Shown here: positions 33,426-43,528 of the stretch, piece by piece | How the letters are laid out: every line of letters begins with the position of its first letter | Position numbering within the stretch: the stretch's first letter is position 1 | Assembly (NCBI RefSeq): GCF_002744715.1 | Contig: NZ_KZ319371.1 | Location: forward strand, 186,001-250,000 | Source: Marinobacter profundi | GTDB taxonomy: Bacteria; Pseudomonadota; Gammaproteobacteria; Pseudomonadales; Oleiphilaceae | Direction: 5' to 3' | Length of the DNA stretch: 64,000 nt | Notes under the pieces: generated by a model | What the model was told of the DNA's origin: nothing | Databases searched by the model: none | What the model saw: the letters and a program-made list of their open reading frames with translations, nothing else | Position numbers and translations under genes: made by a program

Positions 33426-35366
33426 ATGAACCATCGGACATCCCCGGCCCTGATTGGCCTGAGTACACTGTTGTTGGCCGCCTGTGGCGGCGGGGGCGGC
33501 GACACCGCAGCGACCTCTCCCATCGCCCAGCCCGAAGCTATCGTCGGTGGCGACCGCGAAGTGCATGAGAACGACGCCAGCGCCAGGCCGCTACCTGCCA
33601 GCCTTGCCGCACTGGCGCCGGCCTCCTGCCAGCGCGAGGAGGATCTGGCCGGCGGGCGCAGCTATCGGGTCGAAATGCCCTCCCGCATCGACGGTGCCGC
33701 CATTGTGTTCAACGTCTTCGAGCCCGCCCAGTTTGACTGCCAGGGCGGCCATCCACTGATTCTTCAGGGCCACGGCTTCAGCGGTTCGCGCTCCACCAGC
33801 GCCGGGGAAGATCCGCTGTCGCCGATCGAGCCACTGGTGGATGCCGGCTATGCTGTCATCAGCATTGACCAGCGCGGCCATGGCGAGAGCGGCGGCACCA
33901 TCCGGGTGATGGATCCGGACTTTGAAGGTGAGGACCTGGTGCAGATTGTGGACTGGGCCGAAGCCAATCTGGACTACCTGAAATACCGTGATGACAACCT
34001 GTTGCTGGGCGCCGTCGGCGGCAGTTATGGCGGTGGTTTCCAGTATCTGCTGTACAACGTGGATCCGGACCGGCGGATGGATGCCATGGTCCCGCAGATA
34101 ACCTGGCACGACCTGACCTACAGCCTGAATCCGGGCAATGTCACCAAGAACTACTGGCTGGCCTTCCTGTCGGTCATGGGTGACACCGGCAGCGGCGGCT
34201 CCATGGACCCGTTCCTGCGGTCGTCGCTGCTGGACGGTATCCTGCAGAACCGCTTCCCGGATACTGCCCTGGATTTCTTCCACTACCACAGCCCGAGCTA
34301 CTTTGCCGACAACGAGCGCGGGCTTGAGCTGTACGACAGCGGTAACAGCCAGGAATACCTGCTGGACCCGATCACGGGCCAGCTTCCGGTCACCAGTGAC
34401 GGCCGTTACATCATCAAGACACCCCGAAGCATGCCCTACCCGGTGGATGTGCTGATGTTCCAGGGCATGCGCGACAGCCTGTTCCCCTTCAACGATGCCT
34501 ATGACAACTACCTGGCAATGACCAGGGCCGGGGGCGACGTGCGACTGCTGACCTACCCGTTCAGCCATCATTACCTGGCGCCAAACGTGGGGCTGATCCA
34601 GGAAACCCTGGACAGTCTGGGCTTCTACGGTGAGGCCCTGCCGGAACTGCCGGCCGAGGGCCTGAATGTGCTGGCCAGCTGCGGCGACATCGGAATCAAT
34701 CAGGCGACTCTCGCCTGGTTCAACGACAAGCTGCTGGGGAAAGGGGACGCGGATAACGTCATCACCACCGGCCAGCAAATCTGCTACACCTTGTCGCCGG
34801 GCGACAGCGTATCCGCCCCGGAAGTGACGGTGGGCGGCGCCAGCTTCCCCATTGCCTACGACCTGCTCGGCCAGCAACTGCCGGTAGTCGCACCGATCGG
34901 GGTACTGGGTGCTGTACCCACACTGGTGCCGCTGCTGACGGTCGAGGAAGACGCCGTCATTGCCGGCATTCCGACCGCCGAGCTGTCCCTGAGCCTGGGC
35001 GATGCGGCCCTCGATGAGCTGTGCCTCGACAGCTCGGACCCGATGGCCGCCACCGGCACCTGTGACGCAATCCTGTTCCTCGGGGTGGGCGTGGTCCGCG
35101 GCGGCGCCAGTATCCCGGAGCTGATTGATGAACAGGTTCAACCGGTTCGCGGCCTGGGCAGTCACCGCATCCAGCTCACCGGTATCGCCGAGCGACTGAA
35201 CGCCGGTGACCAGCTGGTGCTGATGCTGTACGGCCAGCACCCGACCTTCGTCGGCGCCTTCTCGCGGGACCTGGCCAGCCAGTATGTGACGGTCAGCGGT
35301 CAGGTGGCGTTACCGGTGCTGAGTGCGGACGGCCAGGCACCATTTACAGTGTCAGCATCGAACTGA
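33426..35366 (+). CDS. Alpha/beta-hydrolase lipoprotein
   Basis: The 646-residue protein has a lipoprotein signal peptide with lipobox LLAAC (Cys about 20) followed by a Gly-rich linker. Its hydrolase domain has HGFSG near residue 118, a GGSYGGG nucleophile elbow (about 196-202), an acidic candidate in GMRDSLFPFND and the His in FSHHYLAP. It resembles the S15/CocE peptidase-esterase class. The last about 200 residues form a beta-rich domain I do not recognise. Substrate unknown. Confidence 0.78.
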   Translation: MNHRTSPALIGLSTLLLAACGGGGGDTAATSPIAQPEAIVGGDREVHENDASARPLPASLAALAPASCQREEDLAGGRSYRVEMPSRIDGAAIVFNVFEPAQFDCQGGHPLILQGHGFSGSRSTSAGEDPLSPIEPLVDAGYAVISIDQRGHGESGGTIRVMDPDFEGEDLVQIVDWAEANLDYLKYRDDNLLLGAVGGSYGGGFQYLLYNVDPDRRMDAMVPQITWHDLTYSLNPGNVTKNYWLAFLSVMGDTGSGGSMDPFLRSSLLDGILQNRFPDTALDFFHYHSPSYFADNERGLELYDSGNSQEYLLDPITGQLPVTSDGRYIIKTPRSMPYPVDVLMFQGMRDSLFPFNDAYDNYLAMTRAGGDVRLLTYPFSHHYLAPNVGLIQETLDSLGFYGEALPELPAEGLNVLASCGDIGINQATLAWFNDKLLGKGDADNVITTGQQICYTLSPGDSVSAPEVTVGGASFPIAYDLLGQQLPVVAPIGVLGAVPTLVPLLTVEEDAVIAGIPTAELSLSLGDAALDELCLDSSDPMAATGTCDAILFLGVGVVRGGASIPELIDEQVQPVRGLGSHRIQLTGIAERLNAGDQLVLMLYGQHPTFVGAFSRDLASQYVTVSGQVALPVLSADGQAPFTVSASN

Positions 35367-35385
35367 GCAACCAAACCCTCGCAGC

Positions 35386-37875
35386 TCAGGCACGGGCGCG
35401 CTTGCCGGTGCGTGAGCTGCGACGCAGCAGCGCACCCGCAACCAACGGGATAGCCACCAGAACACCACTGCCCACGGCGCGCAACCAGTCGGCCAGGTGC
35501 AAGGGGCTCAGATGAAGCGCCACCGCAACGGCATCCGGCTGGATTAACAGGGGAGCGGATAGCAGACCAGCCACCGTAACCATTACCGCCACCCTCCCCC
35601 TGAGCCGGCTCAGGCCAGCTGTCATCACCGCTCCTGCAACGATCAGTGTCGCAAGTGCCATCGAACGGGCATGAGCCACATCCTGCATTTCGCCCAGGCT
35701 GCGCAGGAAACTCCAGTAGATCAGGGCGGTCGTCAGCAGGCCCACAACGAGCACCTGGATAACATCCTGGCGGGAGAACAGAATTGCCTTGCCGGTTCGC
35801 GTCGCCAGCGGTAAGCGGGCGTGTTCCGGAAGGTTCTGGAACACCAGCAAGGCGGTTGGGTGAATAATGAGCTCAAGCCAAACGATGTGGATTGGCAGAT
35901 ACAGCACCGGAAACCCCAGCAACGGAATCAGCGTTGCCGTGATGACCAGCGGGATGTGAATCATCAACAGGTACTGGAAGCTCAGTTTCAGGTTACGGAA
36001 CAGCTGCCAGCCTTCCTCCATGGCACGGACGATGGTGCGAAAGTTATCGTCCATCAACACGATCGATGCGACTTCACGGGCACTTCGGGTACCGCGCTCG
36101 CCCATGGCGATGCCGATGTCCGCCGCCTTCAACGCCGGTACGTCATTGACCCCATCTCCGGTGACCGCCACCACTTCTCCCCCGGCCTGCAGGGCCTTGA
36201 CCAACTGCAGTTTAACCGTCGGTACCGCCCGGGCAACGACATCCACCCGCTCCAGATCATCGGAGTCGCCACTGGCGAGACAGGCACTGAGTTCATCGCC
36301 CGTAAGCACCCGCGGGGTTGCTCCCCCCAGGCCAATCTCCCGCGCGACGGCCGTCGCGGTCAGCGGATGATCCCCCGTCACCATAATGACCCGGATTCCT
36401 GCCGCCAGACAGCTGCGCAATGCCTCGGCCACACCCTCCCGCACCGGATCCTCGAACGCGAGTAAACCGCTGAAGCTAAAGCCGGTATCCGGTTCAGTGT
36501 CGACGGCGTGGCCTGGCGGCAGTACACGGTGCGCACAGGCAATGACCTTGTGACCGGTGGCCGCCAGCTCCGCCACCCGGTCCAGCCACTGCTGCCGTGT
36601 CGCGGCATCCTCAGCGCTGAGAGCCAGGACGGTTTCCGGCGCGCCCTTGACCGCTGCCTGCAGAGTGCCCCCCTGGCGAAATAGGTTGGTCTCGTGTTTG
36701 CGGTCTTCGGTAAAGGGAAAGCTCGCTACCGGTTCAATCGGCGGATGCTCCGCAACGGCCTCAAGAATGGCTGCATCCATGGGATCACCCGATTCCCCAC
36801 GCGAGGCAGCGGCTGCTATCTGCAGCAGGATCGCACTATAACCCTCCGCAGGAAACTGATGCGCCAGGACCAGCTGACCGGCGGTCATCGTCCCGGTCTT
36901 GTCAGAGCAGATGGCGGTTACCCGGCTGATGTTCTCCACCGCCACCGCACGCCGGACCAGAGCCCGGCGCCGCGCCAGCCGGAACACGCCCAGCCCCAGA
37001 AAAAAAGTCAATACGACGGGAAACTCTTCAGGAAGCGCGGCCACCGCCAGCGTCACAGCACTGAGTATGGCATCCAGCATGCCGTGCCCCTGCCACAACC
37101 GGGTCAGCGCGAGTACCAGGCAAATTACCAGCGCAACGGCGAGCAATACCCGCACCAGTTCCGCAACCGCCTGCTGCAGCGGCGTCCGTTTCAAGGTACC
37201 TTCCACCGCCGTACGAACGATTTCACCGTAGGCCGTTTCCCGCCCGGTGTAGGCAATGCGGACGCGGGCCATGCCTGTCAGCACCCGTGTTCCGGCGAAC
37301 CCCCAGCCATCACTGTCCGCATCGCCGGCCACGGCACCGTCCGGACCTGAGCGTACCCCGCTTTTGCGCACCGGGTAGGCTTCACCGGACAGCACCGATT
37401 CATCGACCTGCACGTTGTCGGCAGCGACAATCAGTCCATCGGCAGGAAAAGGCTCGCCGGCACGTACCTCAACCAGATCTCCCGGCACGATGTCTTCGGA
37501 CGGCACCGTCACCGGGGTAGTGCCCACCAGTACCCGTGCGGAAGTCAACAACTGGCTTTTAAGGCCTGCCGTCGAGGCCTGGGTGCGATGGTGCAGGAAG
37601 GCGTCCATGCCCAAAAACGGGATCAGGGCAACGACCATCACAACGGCTTCCGTCCACTCGCCCACCAGGAAAAATACCGCAGCGGTGCCTATCAGGAACC
37701 ACAGCATCGGGTCCCGGAGTGAATCCTGCAGTACGCTCCAGATACCGGACCGGCCATGCTCAACAATGCGATTGGGACCATAGCGCAGCAGCCGTTCGCC
37801 ACGCTCCTTCTCATTGAGGCCTGACAAGGAGCCCGCAAGGCCGGTCAATCGGTCTGTGGGTATCAACTGTTTCAT
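35386..37875 (-). CDS. Cation-translocating P-type ATPase
   Basis: The 829-residue pump has a cation-ATPase N-terminal segment (GLNEKERGERLLRYGPNRI) and an actuator loop DESVLSGEAYPV. TM4 carries LPEEFPVVLTF, and CSDKTGTMT holds the phosphorylated Asp. The hinge motifs are MVTGDHPLTA and VTGDGVNDVPALKAADIG, and C-terminal helices follow (IHIVWLELIIHP). PEEFP in TM4 and the absence of heavy-metal Cys motifs point to a P2-type pump. The ion is not decidable from sequence. The actuator motif reads SGEA instead of TGES. Confidence 0.88.
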   Translation of the reverse strand: MKQLIPTDRLTGLAGSLSGLNEKERGERLLRYGPNRIVEHGRSGIWSVLQDSLRDPMLWFLIGTAAVFFLVGEWTEAVVMVVALIPFLGMDAFLHHRTQASTAGLKSQLLTSARVLVGTTPVTVPSEDIVPGDLVEVRAGEPFPADGLIVAADNVQVDESVLSGEAYPVRKSGVRSGPDGAVAGDADSDGWGFAGTRVLTGMARVRIAYTGRETAYGEIVRTAVEGTLKRTPLQQAVAELVRVLLAVALVICLVLALTRLWQGHGMLDAILSAVTLAVAALPEEFPVVLTFFLGLGVFRLARRRALVRRAVAVENISRVTAICSDKTGTMTAGQLVLAHQFPAEGYSAILLQIAAAASRGESGDPMDAAILEAVAEHPPIEPVASFPFTEDRKHETNLFRQGGTLQAAVKGAPETVLALSAEDAATRQQWLDRVAELAATGHKVIACAHRVLPPGHAVDTEPDTGFSFSGLLAFEDPVREGVAEALRSCLAAGIRVIMVTGDHPLTATAVAREIGLGGATPRVLTGDELSACLASGDSDDLERVDVVARAVPTVKLQLVKALQAGGEVVAVTGDGVNDVPALKAADIGIAMGERGTRSAREVASIVLMDDNFRTIVRAMEEGWQLFRNLKLSFQYLLMIHIPLVITATLIPLLGFPVLYLPIHIVWLELIIHPTALLVFQNLPEHARLPLATRTGKAILFSRQDVIQVLVVGLLTTALIYWSFLRSLGEMQDVAHARSMALATLIVAGAVMTAGLSRLRGRVAVMVTVAGLLSAPLLIQPDAVAVALHLSPLHLADWLRAVGSGVLVAIPLVAGALLRRSSRTGKRARA

Positions 37876-37926
37876 TAGGCAAGATCCCTCCGCACCAACA
37901 CTGTAAGCCTCAACGGGAAGTTCTTA

Positions 37927-37955
37927 CCGGGGACTGACCTTGGGTCTGTCCCCGG
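37927..37955. repeat. REP-like palindrome between the ATPase and the dctD-like gene
   Basis: CCGGGGAC-T-GACC, a TTG loop and GGTC-T-GTCCCCGG form an almost perfect hairpin with one T:T mismatch. Its CCGGGGAC..GTCCCCGG ends resemble repetitive extragenic palindromes of marine proteobacteria. Only one copy is in this window. Confidence 0.5.
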
Positions 37956-37969
37956 AGTGTGCTTCGCCG

Positions 37970-39322
37970 TCAGTCTTTGAACTCCGCCTTGTCGAGGCCG
38001 TGTTTCTTCATCTTGTCGTAGAGGGTCTTGCGGGCAATGCCCAGTTGCACCATGGTGTCCTTGATGCTGCCGTGGCAGTGGTTGAGGGCACTGATGATGG
38101 CTGAGCGTTCGAAGCCGTCCATCATTTCCGCCAGGGTCTGACGGCCGGATACGTTACCGGCGGCGACGGGGTCACTCTCGTTCAGCGCCGCAGGGCCCAG
38201 CAGCACATAGCGCTCGGCCAGGTTGCGCAGCTCCCGCACATTGCCCGGCCAGCTGTGCTGCATCAGCCGCGCGGCCTGGCCGGCATCCAGCGGCACACTT
38301 TCCCGGTCATAGCGGGCGGCAGCAATCAGTACGAAGTGGTGGAACAGCAGCGGGATATCTTCCTTGCGCTCCCGCAAGGGCGGAATATCCACCTTGACGA
38401 CGTTCAGCCGGTAAAACAGATCCTGACGGAAGGTGCCTTCGTCACTGAGTTTTTTCAGGTCGGCCTTGGTTGCGGCGATGACCCGCACATCCACATCAAT
38501 TTCCTGATTGCTGCCGAGCCGCTCCACCCGGCGCTCCTCCAGCACCCGCAGCAGTTTGATCTGCAGGGGCATTGGCATGCTTTCCACCTCGTCGAGGAAC
38601 AGCGTGCCCTTGTCGGCATACTCGATCTTGCCGATGCGACGCTTGTCAGCCCCGGTAAAGGCCCCCGACTCATGGCCGAACAGTTCGCTTTCGATCAGGT
38701 TCTCTGGCACCGCGCCACAATTGATGGCCACAAAGTTGTGGCTGCTGCGGGGGCTGTTTTCATGGATGTAGCGGGCAATGGCGTCCTTGCCGGAGCCGGT
38801 TTCCCCGTGCAGCAGGATGTTGGCGGATATATCCAGCAGCGGATCAATGGTCGCCATGACCTTGCGCATCGACGGCGAGTCGCCAAGGATTCGGGGCCCG
38901 GGGCGGGCCAGCAGGCGCAACTGGGCGCGCAACCGGCGGTTTTCCAGCGCCAGGTGGCGCTTTTCCAGGGCGTGGCGCAGCAGCTCAATCAGCTCGTCAT
39001 GGTCGAACGGCTTCTCGATAAAATCATAGGCGCCCTGCTGCATGGCGGACACCGCCGTACTGATGTCCCCCTGACCGGTCAGGATGATGACCGGAATCGC
39101 CTCATCCAGCTCACGGATTTTCGCCAGCAGCTCGAGGCCGTCCATACCCGGCATGTTGTAGTCACACAGCACGATGCCTTCGTAGTCCCGGGAAATGGCC
39201 GCCAGACTGGAGGCGCCGTCGGCAAAGCAGGCCACCGGCAAATCCTCCAGGGTCAGGGTCTGGCCCATCGCCTGCCGGATGTGCGGGTCATCATCGACAA
39301 ATATTACCGCCGGCTCTGTCAT
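37970..39322 (-). CDS. dctD: σ54-dependent response regulator (DctD-like)
   Basis: The 450-residue activator has a receiver domain with phospho-acceptor D54 in IVLCDYNMPGMDG. The AAA+ domain carries Walker A GETGSGKD, the σ54-contact loop GAFTGA and Walker B GTLFLDEVES. A Fis-type helix-turn-helix lies at the end (SIKDTMVQLGIARKTLYDKMKKHGL). Its ATG overlaps the kinase stop (ATGA). Likely target: the TRAP operon 5 kb upstream, which has a σ54 promoter and two UAS palindromes. Confidence 0.92.
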   Translation of the reverse strand: MTEPAVIFVDDDPHIRQAMGQTLTLEDLPVACFADGASSLAAISRDYEGIVLCDYNMPGMDGLELLAKIRELDEAIPVIILTGQGDISTAVSAMQQGAYDFIEKPFDHDELIELLRHALEKRHLALENRRLRAQLRLLARPGPRILGDSPSMRKVMATIDPLLDISANILLHGETGSGKDAIARYIHENSPRSSHNFVAINCGAVPENLIESELFGHESGAFTGADKRRIGKIEYADKGTLFLDEVESMPMPLQIKLLRVLEERRVERLGSNQEIDVDVRVIAATKADLKKLSDEGTFRQDLFYRLNVVKVDIPPLRERKEDIPLLFHHFVLIAAARYDRESVPLDAGQAARLMQHSWPGNVRELRNLAERYVLLGPAALNESDPVAAGNVSGRQTLAEMMDGFERSAIISALNHCHGSIKDTMVQLGIARKTLYDKMKKHGLDKAEFKD

Positions 39323-41133
39323 TCCTCTCCCTCTCGCTTGTTCAGTGTCAACACAAACTCGGCCCCGGGGCTGTCGGCACGGTTACGGCCGGTCAGGCTC
39401 CCCCCCAGGGCATCCACGATCTGCCGGGATATCGACAACCCCAGCCCCAGGCCCTGCTTCATGGACTTGGTGGTGTAGAACGGCTCGAAGATCTGCTCGG
39501 TATCCGCCGGCAGCCCGGAACCGTTGTCCCGCACCCGGCAACGCCAGCACCCGTCGTCGCTGGCGATATCAATGGTGATGGCCGGCTGGTCAACTCCCTC
39601 GACAGCCTGCACCGCGTTGGCCAGCAGGTTCACCATCACCTGCTCCACCCGGATCAGGTCACCATGACACATCACCGCATCCGCCGGCCGCTGCCAGTCA
39701 AAATCAATGCCTTCGCTGGCAGTCTGGGCGCCAATGATTTTCAGCGCGGCATCAATGGCCAGCCGCAGATCCACGCTGCTCGGCGGTCCCTCTGATTTGC
39801 GCGCAAACACCTTGAACTGGCGGGTCAGCTCGGCCATCTTGTCGCACAGCACGATGATCTCGTTCAGATTGGCGTCCACCATGTCGCTGGCCCCCCGCTC
39901 AAGGAAGCGGCGGCTGTTGCGGGCATAGGCCTGGATCGCCGTCAGCGGCTGGTTCATTTCATGGTTCAAGCCGGCGGACATCTGCCCGAGCACCGCCAGC
40001 TTGGCAGCCTGAATAAGCTCCTGCTGGGTTTCCCGCAGTTCGTCCTGGGCCTTTTCCCGCTCCGCGATCTCTGCCATCAGCTGTGCGTTGGAGCGCTCCA
40101 GGTCGGCGGTGCGTTCTGCCACCCGCTGCTCCAGCTGCTCGCCCCGCAACGCCAGTTCGGCCTCGCGGCGATAGCGCTCCCGCAGGTAGAGCCAGGCCAG
40201 GAAGCAGCCAAAGAACAACGCGGCTCCACCCACCACAAAACCCAGCCGTATCCACAATACCGGACGGGTACCCACCATCACCTGCAGCACCCAGTCCATG
40301 CGGGGCAGCGGTGTGCGCACACTGAGAAACTCCCGTACCTCGCCATCTTCGGTCAGGCGAACCCGGACTGACTGGTCCGAAAGGCCGAAGGGGCGATCAA
40401 GGTAGTCAATGGCAATCGGCAGCAACTGACGGCGGGGGTATCGCTCCAGGGTCTGGGAGCCCTTGTTGGCCGCACTGTCAGGCTGGAAATCCCGGTACAG
40501 CCAGCGCGGGCGACTCGCCAGGAAGCTGATGCCCGCGCCGTCCAGCACAACCATTTCCGCCTCCCGTAATGCCGCCGGCCGGTGCCATTGGGATTCCAGC
40601 TCATGAACCAGCACCTTGACCGAAATGATCCCCAGTACCCGGCCATCGTGATCCCGGACCGGATGGGAGAAATACAGCCCACGCTCACCGGACATCAGTC
40701 CGAGGGCAAAATAGATGGCTGCACCGCCGCTTGCCACTGCCTCGCTGAAGTAGGGCCGGAAACTGAAGTTACGGCCCACGAAGCTGTCGGACTGGAGGTA
40801 ATTGTTGGCCGCAATGGTCAGCCCCGTCAGATCCATCAGGTAGACGTCTGAACTGCCGACGATGGTGGCCATGCGCTGCATTTCTTCATTGGCGCGCAGG
40901 ATCGCACCGGCGTCCTGTGGCGCCCGCAGGGCCTCGGCGAGCAGCGGGTGCTCGGCCATCAGTTCGGGAATGGGAAGGTAACGATTGAGTTCATTGGCCA
41001 CCAGCTGCCGGTAGCGGAAGGCTTCTTCCAGGCTTTCCTGTTCGACCTGGCGATAACCCGCCCAGCCACCCAGCCACCAGGAGGCAGCGAGGGTCAGGGC
41101 AAACAGAACAACAGCACCGATTCGGTAGGACAT
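39319..41133 (-). CDS. dctB: Sensor histidine kinase (DctB-like)
   Basis: The 604-residue kinase has TM1 (about 5-25) and a large periplasmic double-PDC sensor region containing DVYLMDLTGLTIAANNY and FVGRNFSFRPYFSEA. TM2 lies around residue 300. A coiled coil (RNAELE-type, AERTADLERSNAQLMAEIAERE) leads to H-box LNHEMNQPLTAIQAYARNS and G-box GLGLGLSISRQIV. FSFRPYF is typical of DctB carboxylate sensors. The ATG at 41133 is chosen over a longer frame. It is coupled to dctD. Confidence 0.9.
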   Translation of the reverse strand: MSYRIGAVVLFALTLAASWWLGGWAGYRQVEQESLEEAFRYRQLVANELNRYLPIPELMAEHPLLAEALRAPQDAGAILRANEEMQRMATIVGSSDVYLMDLTGLTIAANNYLQSDSFVGRNFSFRPYFSEAVASGGAAIYFALGLMSGERGLYFSHPVRDHDGRVLGIISVKVLVHELESQWHRPAALREAEMVVLDGAGISFLASRPRWLYRDFQPDSAANKGSQTLERYPRRQLLPIAIDYLDRPFGLSDQSVRVRLTEDGEVREFLSVRTPLPRMDWVLQVMVGTRPVLWIRLGFVVGGAALFFGCFLAWLYLRERYRREAELALRGEQLEQRVAERTADLERSNAQLMAEIAEREKAQDELRETQQELIQAAKLAVLGQMSAGLNHEMNQPLTAIQAYARNSRRFLERGASDMVDANLNEIIVLCDKMAELTRQFKVFARKSEGPPSSVDLRLAIDAALKIIGAQTASEGIDFDWQRPADAVMCHGDLIRVEQVMVNLLANAVQAVEGVDQPAITIDIASDDGCWRCRVRDNGSGLPADTEQIFEPFYTTKSMKQGLGLGLSISRQIVDALGGSLTGRNRADSPGAEFVLTLNKREGEE

Positions 41134-41260
41134 TACACCGCTAACCTGCAGTAAAGTCGCCAGCGTAGCGGCGACCGGGGGCCAGCACAAGCCCGCAACC
41201 CCGTCGGCATAAAGCGCCCACGGGGATACGGAACCGGCATCCCTGCCGGTCGTTGCGGTA

Positions 41261-43441
41261 TCAGGCTGTGGCCAGTTTCAGTCTGCGCTGGCGCTGGAGG
41301 AGAAACGCCACCACGGTGAGGCCGATACCGGCAAGGTCGGTCCACAGACCGCCCTCGATCATCAGCAGTGCGGCAGCAATCAGCATGATCCGGGTCAGCC
41401 ACAGGGCACTCACTTTGGCGAACCAGCCCAGCACACCACCGGACAGCAGGTACACACCAAAAGTCGCGGTGACCAGGGCGCGGGCAATCTCGAACCATGC
41501 ACCTTCCATCAGCAGCGCACTGTTGTAGAAGAACATAAAGGGAACGATGAAGGCAGCAATGCCGATACGGAACGAGGCCACCGAGGTTTCCATGGCGTTG
41601 GCGCCGGAAATACCCGCCGCCGCATAGGAAGCCAGGGCCACCGGAGGCGTAATGGCAGACACCACCGCAAAATAGAACACGAAGAAGTGCGCCGTCAGCG
41701 GCTCAATACCCAGCTGCACCAGGCCCGGCGCCACCACAGATGCGGCCACCGCATAGGCCGCCGTGGTCGGCATGCCCATACCCAGCAGGATGGAGATGAA
41801 CATGGCGAACACCAGCGCCAGCAGATGGCTTGCGGCCGCCACATCCAGCAACAGTACCGAGAACCGGGCGCCTACGCCGGTCAGGGAAATCACGCCCACG
41901 ATGACACCCGCCGCAGCGCACACCACGATGATCTGGATCGACATGATGGCCGCAATCTCAAGGGCATTGAGAATCTGGCGGATGCCCATCTTGTTCGGCG
42001 ACAGCCAGCTGACCACCGCCGCAGACACCGTTGCCAGCGTACCGGCACGGATGACCGAATACCCCATGAACAGGGCCACAATCAGGATGATAATCGGCAC
42101 GAACAGGTAGCACTGCCGAATCATCCGGGACAGCTTGGGCAGCTCGTCCTCACGCATGCCACGCATGCCCAGCTTGGCCGCCTCGAAATCCACCATGAAG
42201 TAGACCGAAGCAAAGTACAGGATGGCCGGAATGATCGCGGCAATGGCAATCTCGGTATAGGGAATACCGGTAATCTCCGCCATGATGAAGGCGCCCGCGC
42301 CCATGATCGGCGGCATGATCTGGCCACCGGTAGACGCCGCAGCCTCAACCGCGCCGGCAGACTTCTTGCTATAACCCACCTTTTTCATCAGCGGGATCGT
42401 CAGCGAACCGGTAGACACCACGTTACCGGCACTGGTGCCGTTGATCATCCCCATCAGGCCGGAGGCAAAAATCGCCACCTTGGCAGGACCGCCGCGGGAC
42501 CGGCCGGCCGCCGCAAACGCAAAGTTGACGAAGTAGTCACCCACCTTCGACGCCTGCAGGAAGGCGGCAAAGATGATGAACAGGATGATGTAGGTGGAAG
42601 ACACCGCGGTGGTCGGCCCAAGGATACCGGCATCGGTATACACCTGGCTGAAGAAACGCTGCACCGACAGCCCCGGATAACCGAGGAAGCCCGGCAGGTA
42701 GGGACCGGCGAAGACATACACCAGGAAAACCAGGCCGATGGTCACCAGAGCCATGCCCGCCACCCGGCGTGTCAGCTCCATAATCAGGGCGGTACCGGCG
42801 ATGGCCGCAAAGGAAATACCAATAGGGGCGAATGAGGTACCCGTCGACATCCGCATCGCCGAGTTATAGGCCACCAGGAAGTAGGCGGCAACCGCCAACG
42901 AACAGACAATCAGCACCAGGTCAGGAATACTGAACCGGCTGCGCCGGCGCTGGTGGAACCAGCTCATCACGATGCCCACAGCAGTGGCCACCAGCAGCGG
43001 CCAGCCAAAGTGCCAGGTTTCCAGCTCGGCGGCAATTCGCAGGGTGCCGGACTGCACCTGGCTGTAGAAAGAACCGGTCTGGTAAAGCGCGTACAGGGCC
43101 GGCAACAGGGCCACGGCAGCGATCCAGGTGGTCCAGCGGTGGCGGGCCTCGCCCTCTTCCTCGGACACAAAACGGGCACCGGCATACAACATGAAGCCCA
43201 GCACCAGGGCACCGGCAATGTGGACAATCCGGAACGACCAGGTTTCCAGCGGTGCAATATTGAGGACGTACAGGTGAAAGGACGAATACGCAATGGCCAG
43301 CAGGATGAACAGCTTCAGCAAGCCGCCCTCAAAAAGCCGTCGGTTCTCCTCAATAGGCTCTTCATCGACGTCGTGGGCGAGAACGTGGTCGGCGTCCTCG
43401 GTAATCTTGGGGGTGTAGTGTGATTGGTTTTCAGTGGTCAT
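41261..43441 (-). CDS. TRAP transporter fused 4TM/12TM permease, TAXI type
   Basis: The 726-residue permease fuses the small and large TRAP membrane subunits (DctQ+DctM). About 17 hydrophobic segments are visible, with the DctM signatures FASGLMGMINGTSAGNVVSTGS, GGQIMPPIMGAGAFIMAE and GMGMPTTAAYAVAASVVAPGLV. It uses an ion gradient to import substrate handed over by the TAXI binding protein. The ATG at 43441 has AGGG 8 bases upstream. It is encoded 87 bases after the binding protein. Confidence 0.93.
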   Translation of the reverse strand: MTTENQSHYTPKITEDADHVLAHDVDEEPIEENRRLFEGGLLKLFILLAIAYSSFHLYVLNIAPLETWSFRIVHIAGALVLGFMLYAGARFVSEEEGEARHRWTTWIAAVALLPALYALYQTGSFYSQVQSGTLRIAAELETWHFGWPLLVATAVGIVMSWFHQRRRSRFSIPDLVLIVCSLAVAAYFLVAYNSAMRMSTGTSFAPIGISFAAIAGTALIMELTRRVAGMALVTIGLVFLVYVFAGPYLPGFLGYPGLSVQRFFSQVYTDAGILGPTTAVSSTYIILFIIFAAFLQASKVGDYFVNFAFAAAGRSRGGPAKVAIFASGLMGMINGTSAGNVVSTGSLTIPLMKKVGYSKKSAGAVEAAASTGGQIMPPIMGAGAFIMAEITGIPYTEIAIAAIIPAILYFASVYFMVDFEAAKLGMRGMREDELPKLSRMIRQCYLFVPIIILIVALFMGYSVIRAGTLATVSAAVVSWLSPNKMGIRQILNALEIAAIMSIQIIVVCAAAGVIVGVISLTGVGARFSVLLLDVAAASHLLALVFAMFISILLGMGMPTTAAYAVAASVVAPGLVQLGIEPLTAHFFVFYFAVVSAITPPVALASYAAAGISGANAMETSVASFRIGIAAFIVPFMFFYNSALLMEGAWFEIARALVTATFGVYLLSGGVLGWFAKVSALWLTRIMLIAAALLMIEGGLWTDLAGIGLTVVAFLLQRQRRLKLATA

Positions 43442-43528
43442 GATGCACCCTGCAAACGGGGAATCCGGGGCCGGCAAGACACCGGCGAGTAATGGGAGCC
43501 GCCGCAGCGGCTCCCTCAGGCAACAGGC

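Noticed and set aside
33591..35240. A 549-codon leftward open frame opposite the lipoprotein hydrolase
   Set aside because: The plus strand has a signal peptide, lipobox and catalytic motifs; the opposite frame has none.
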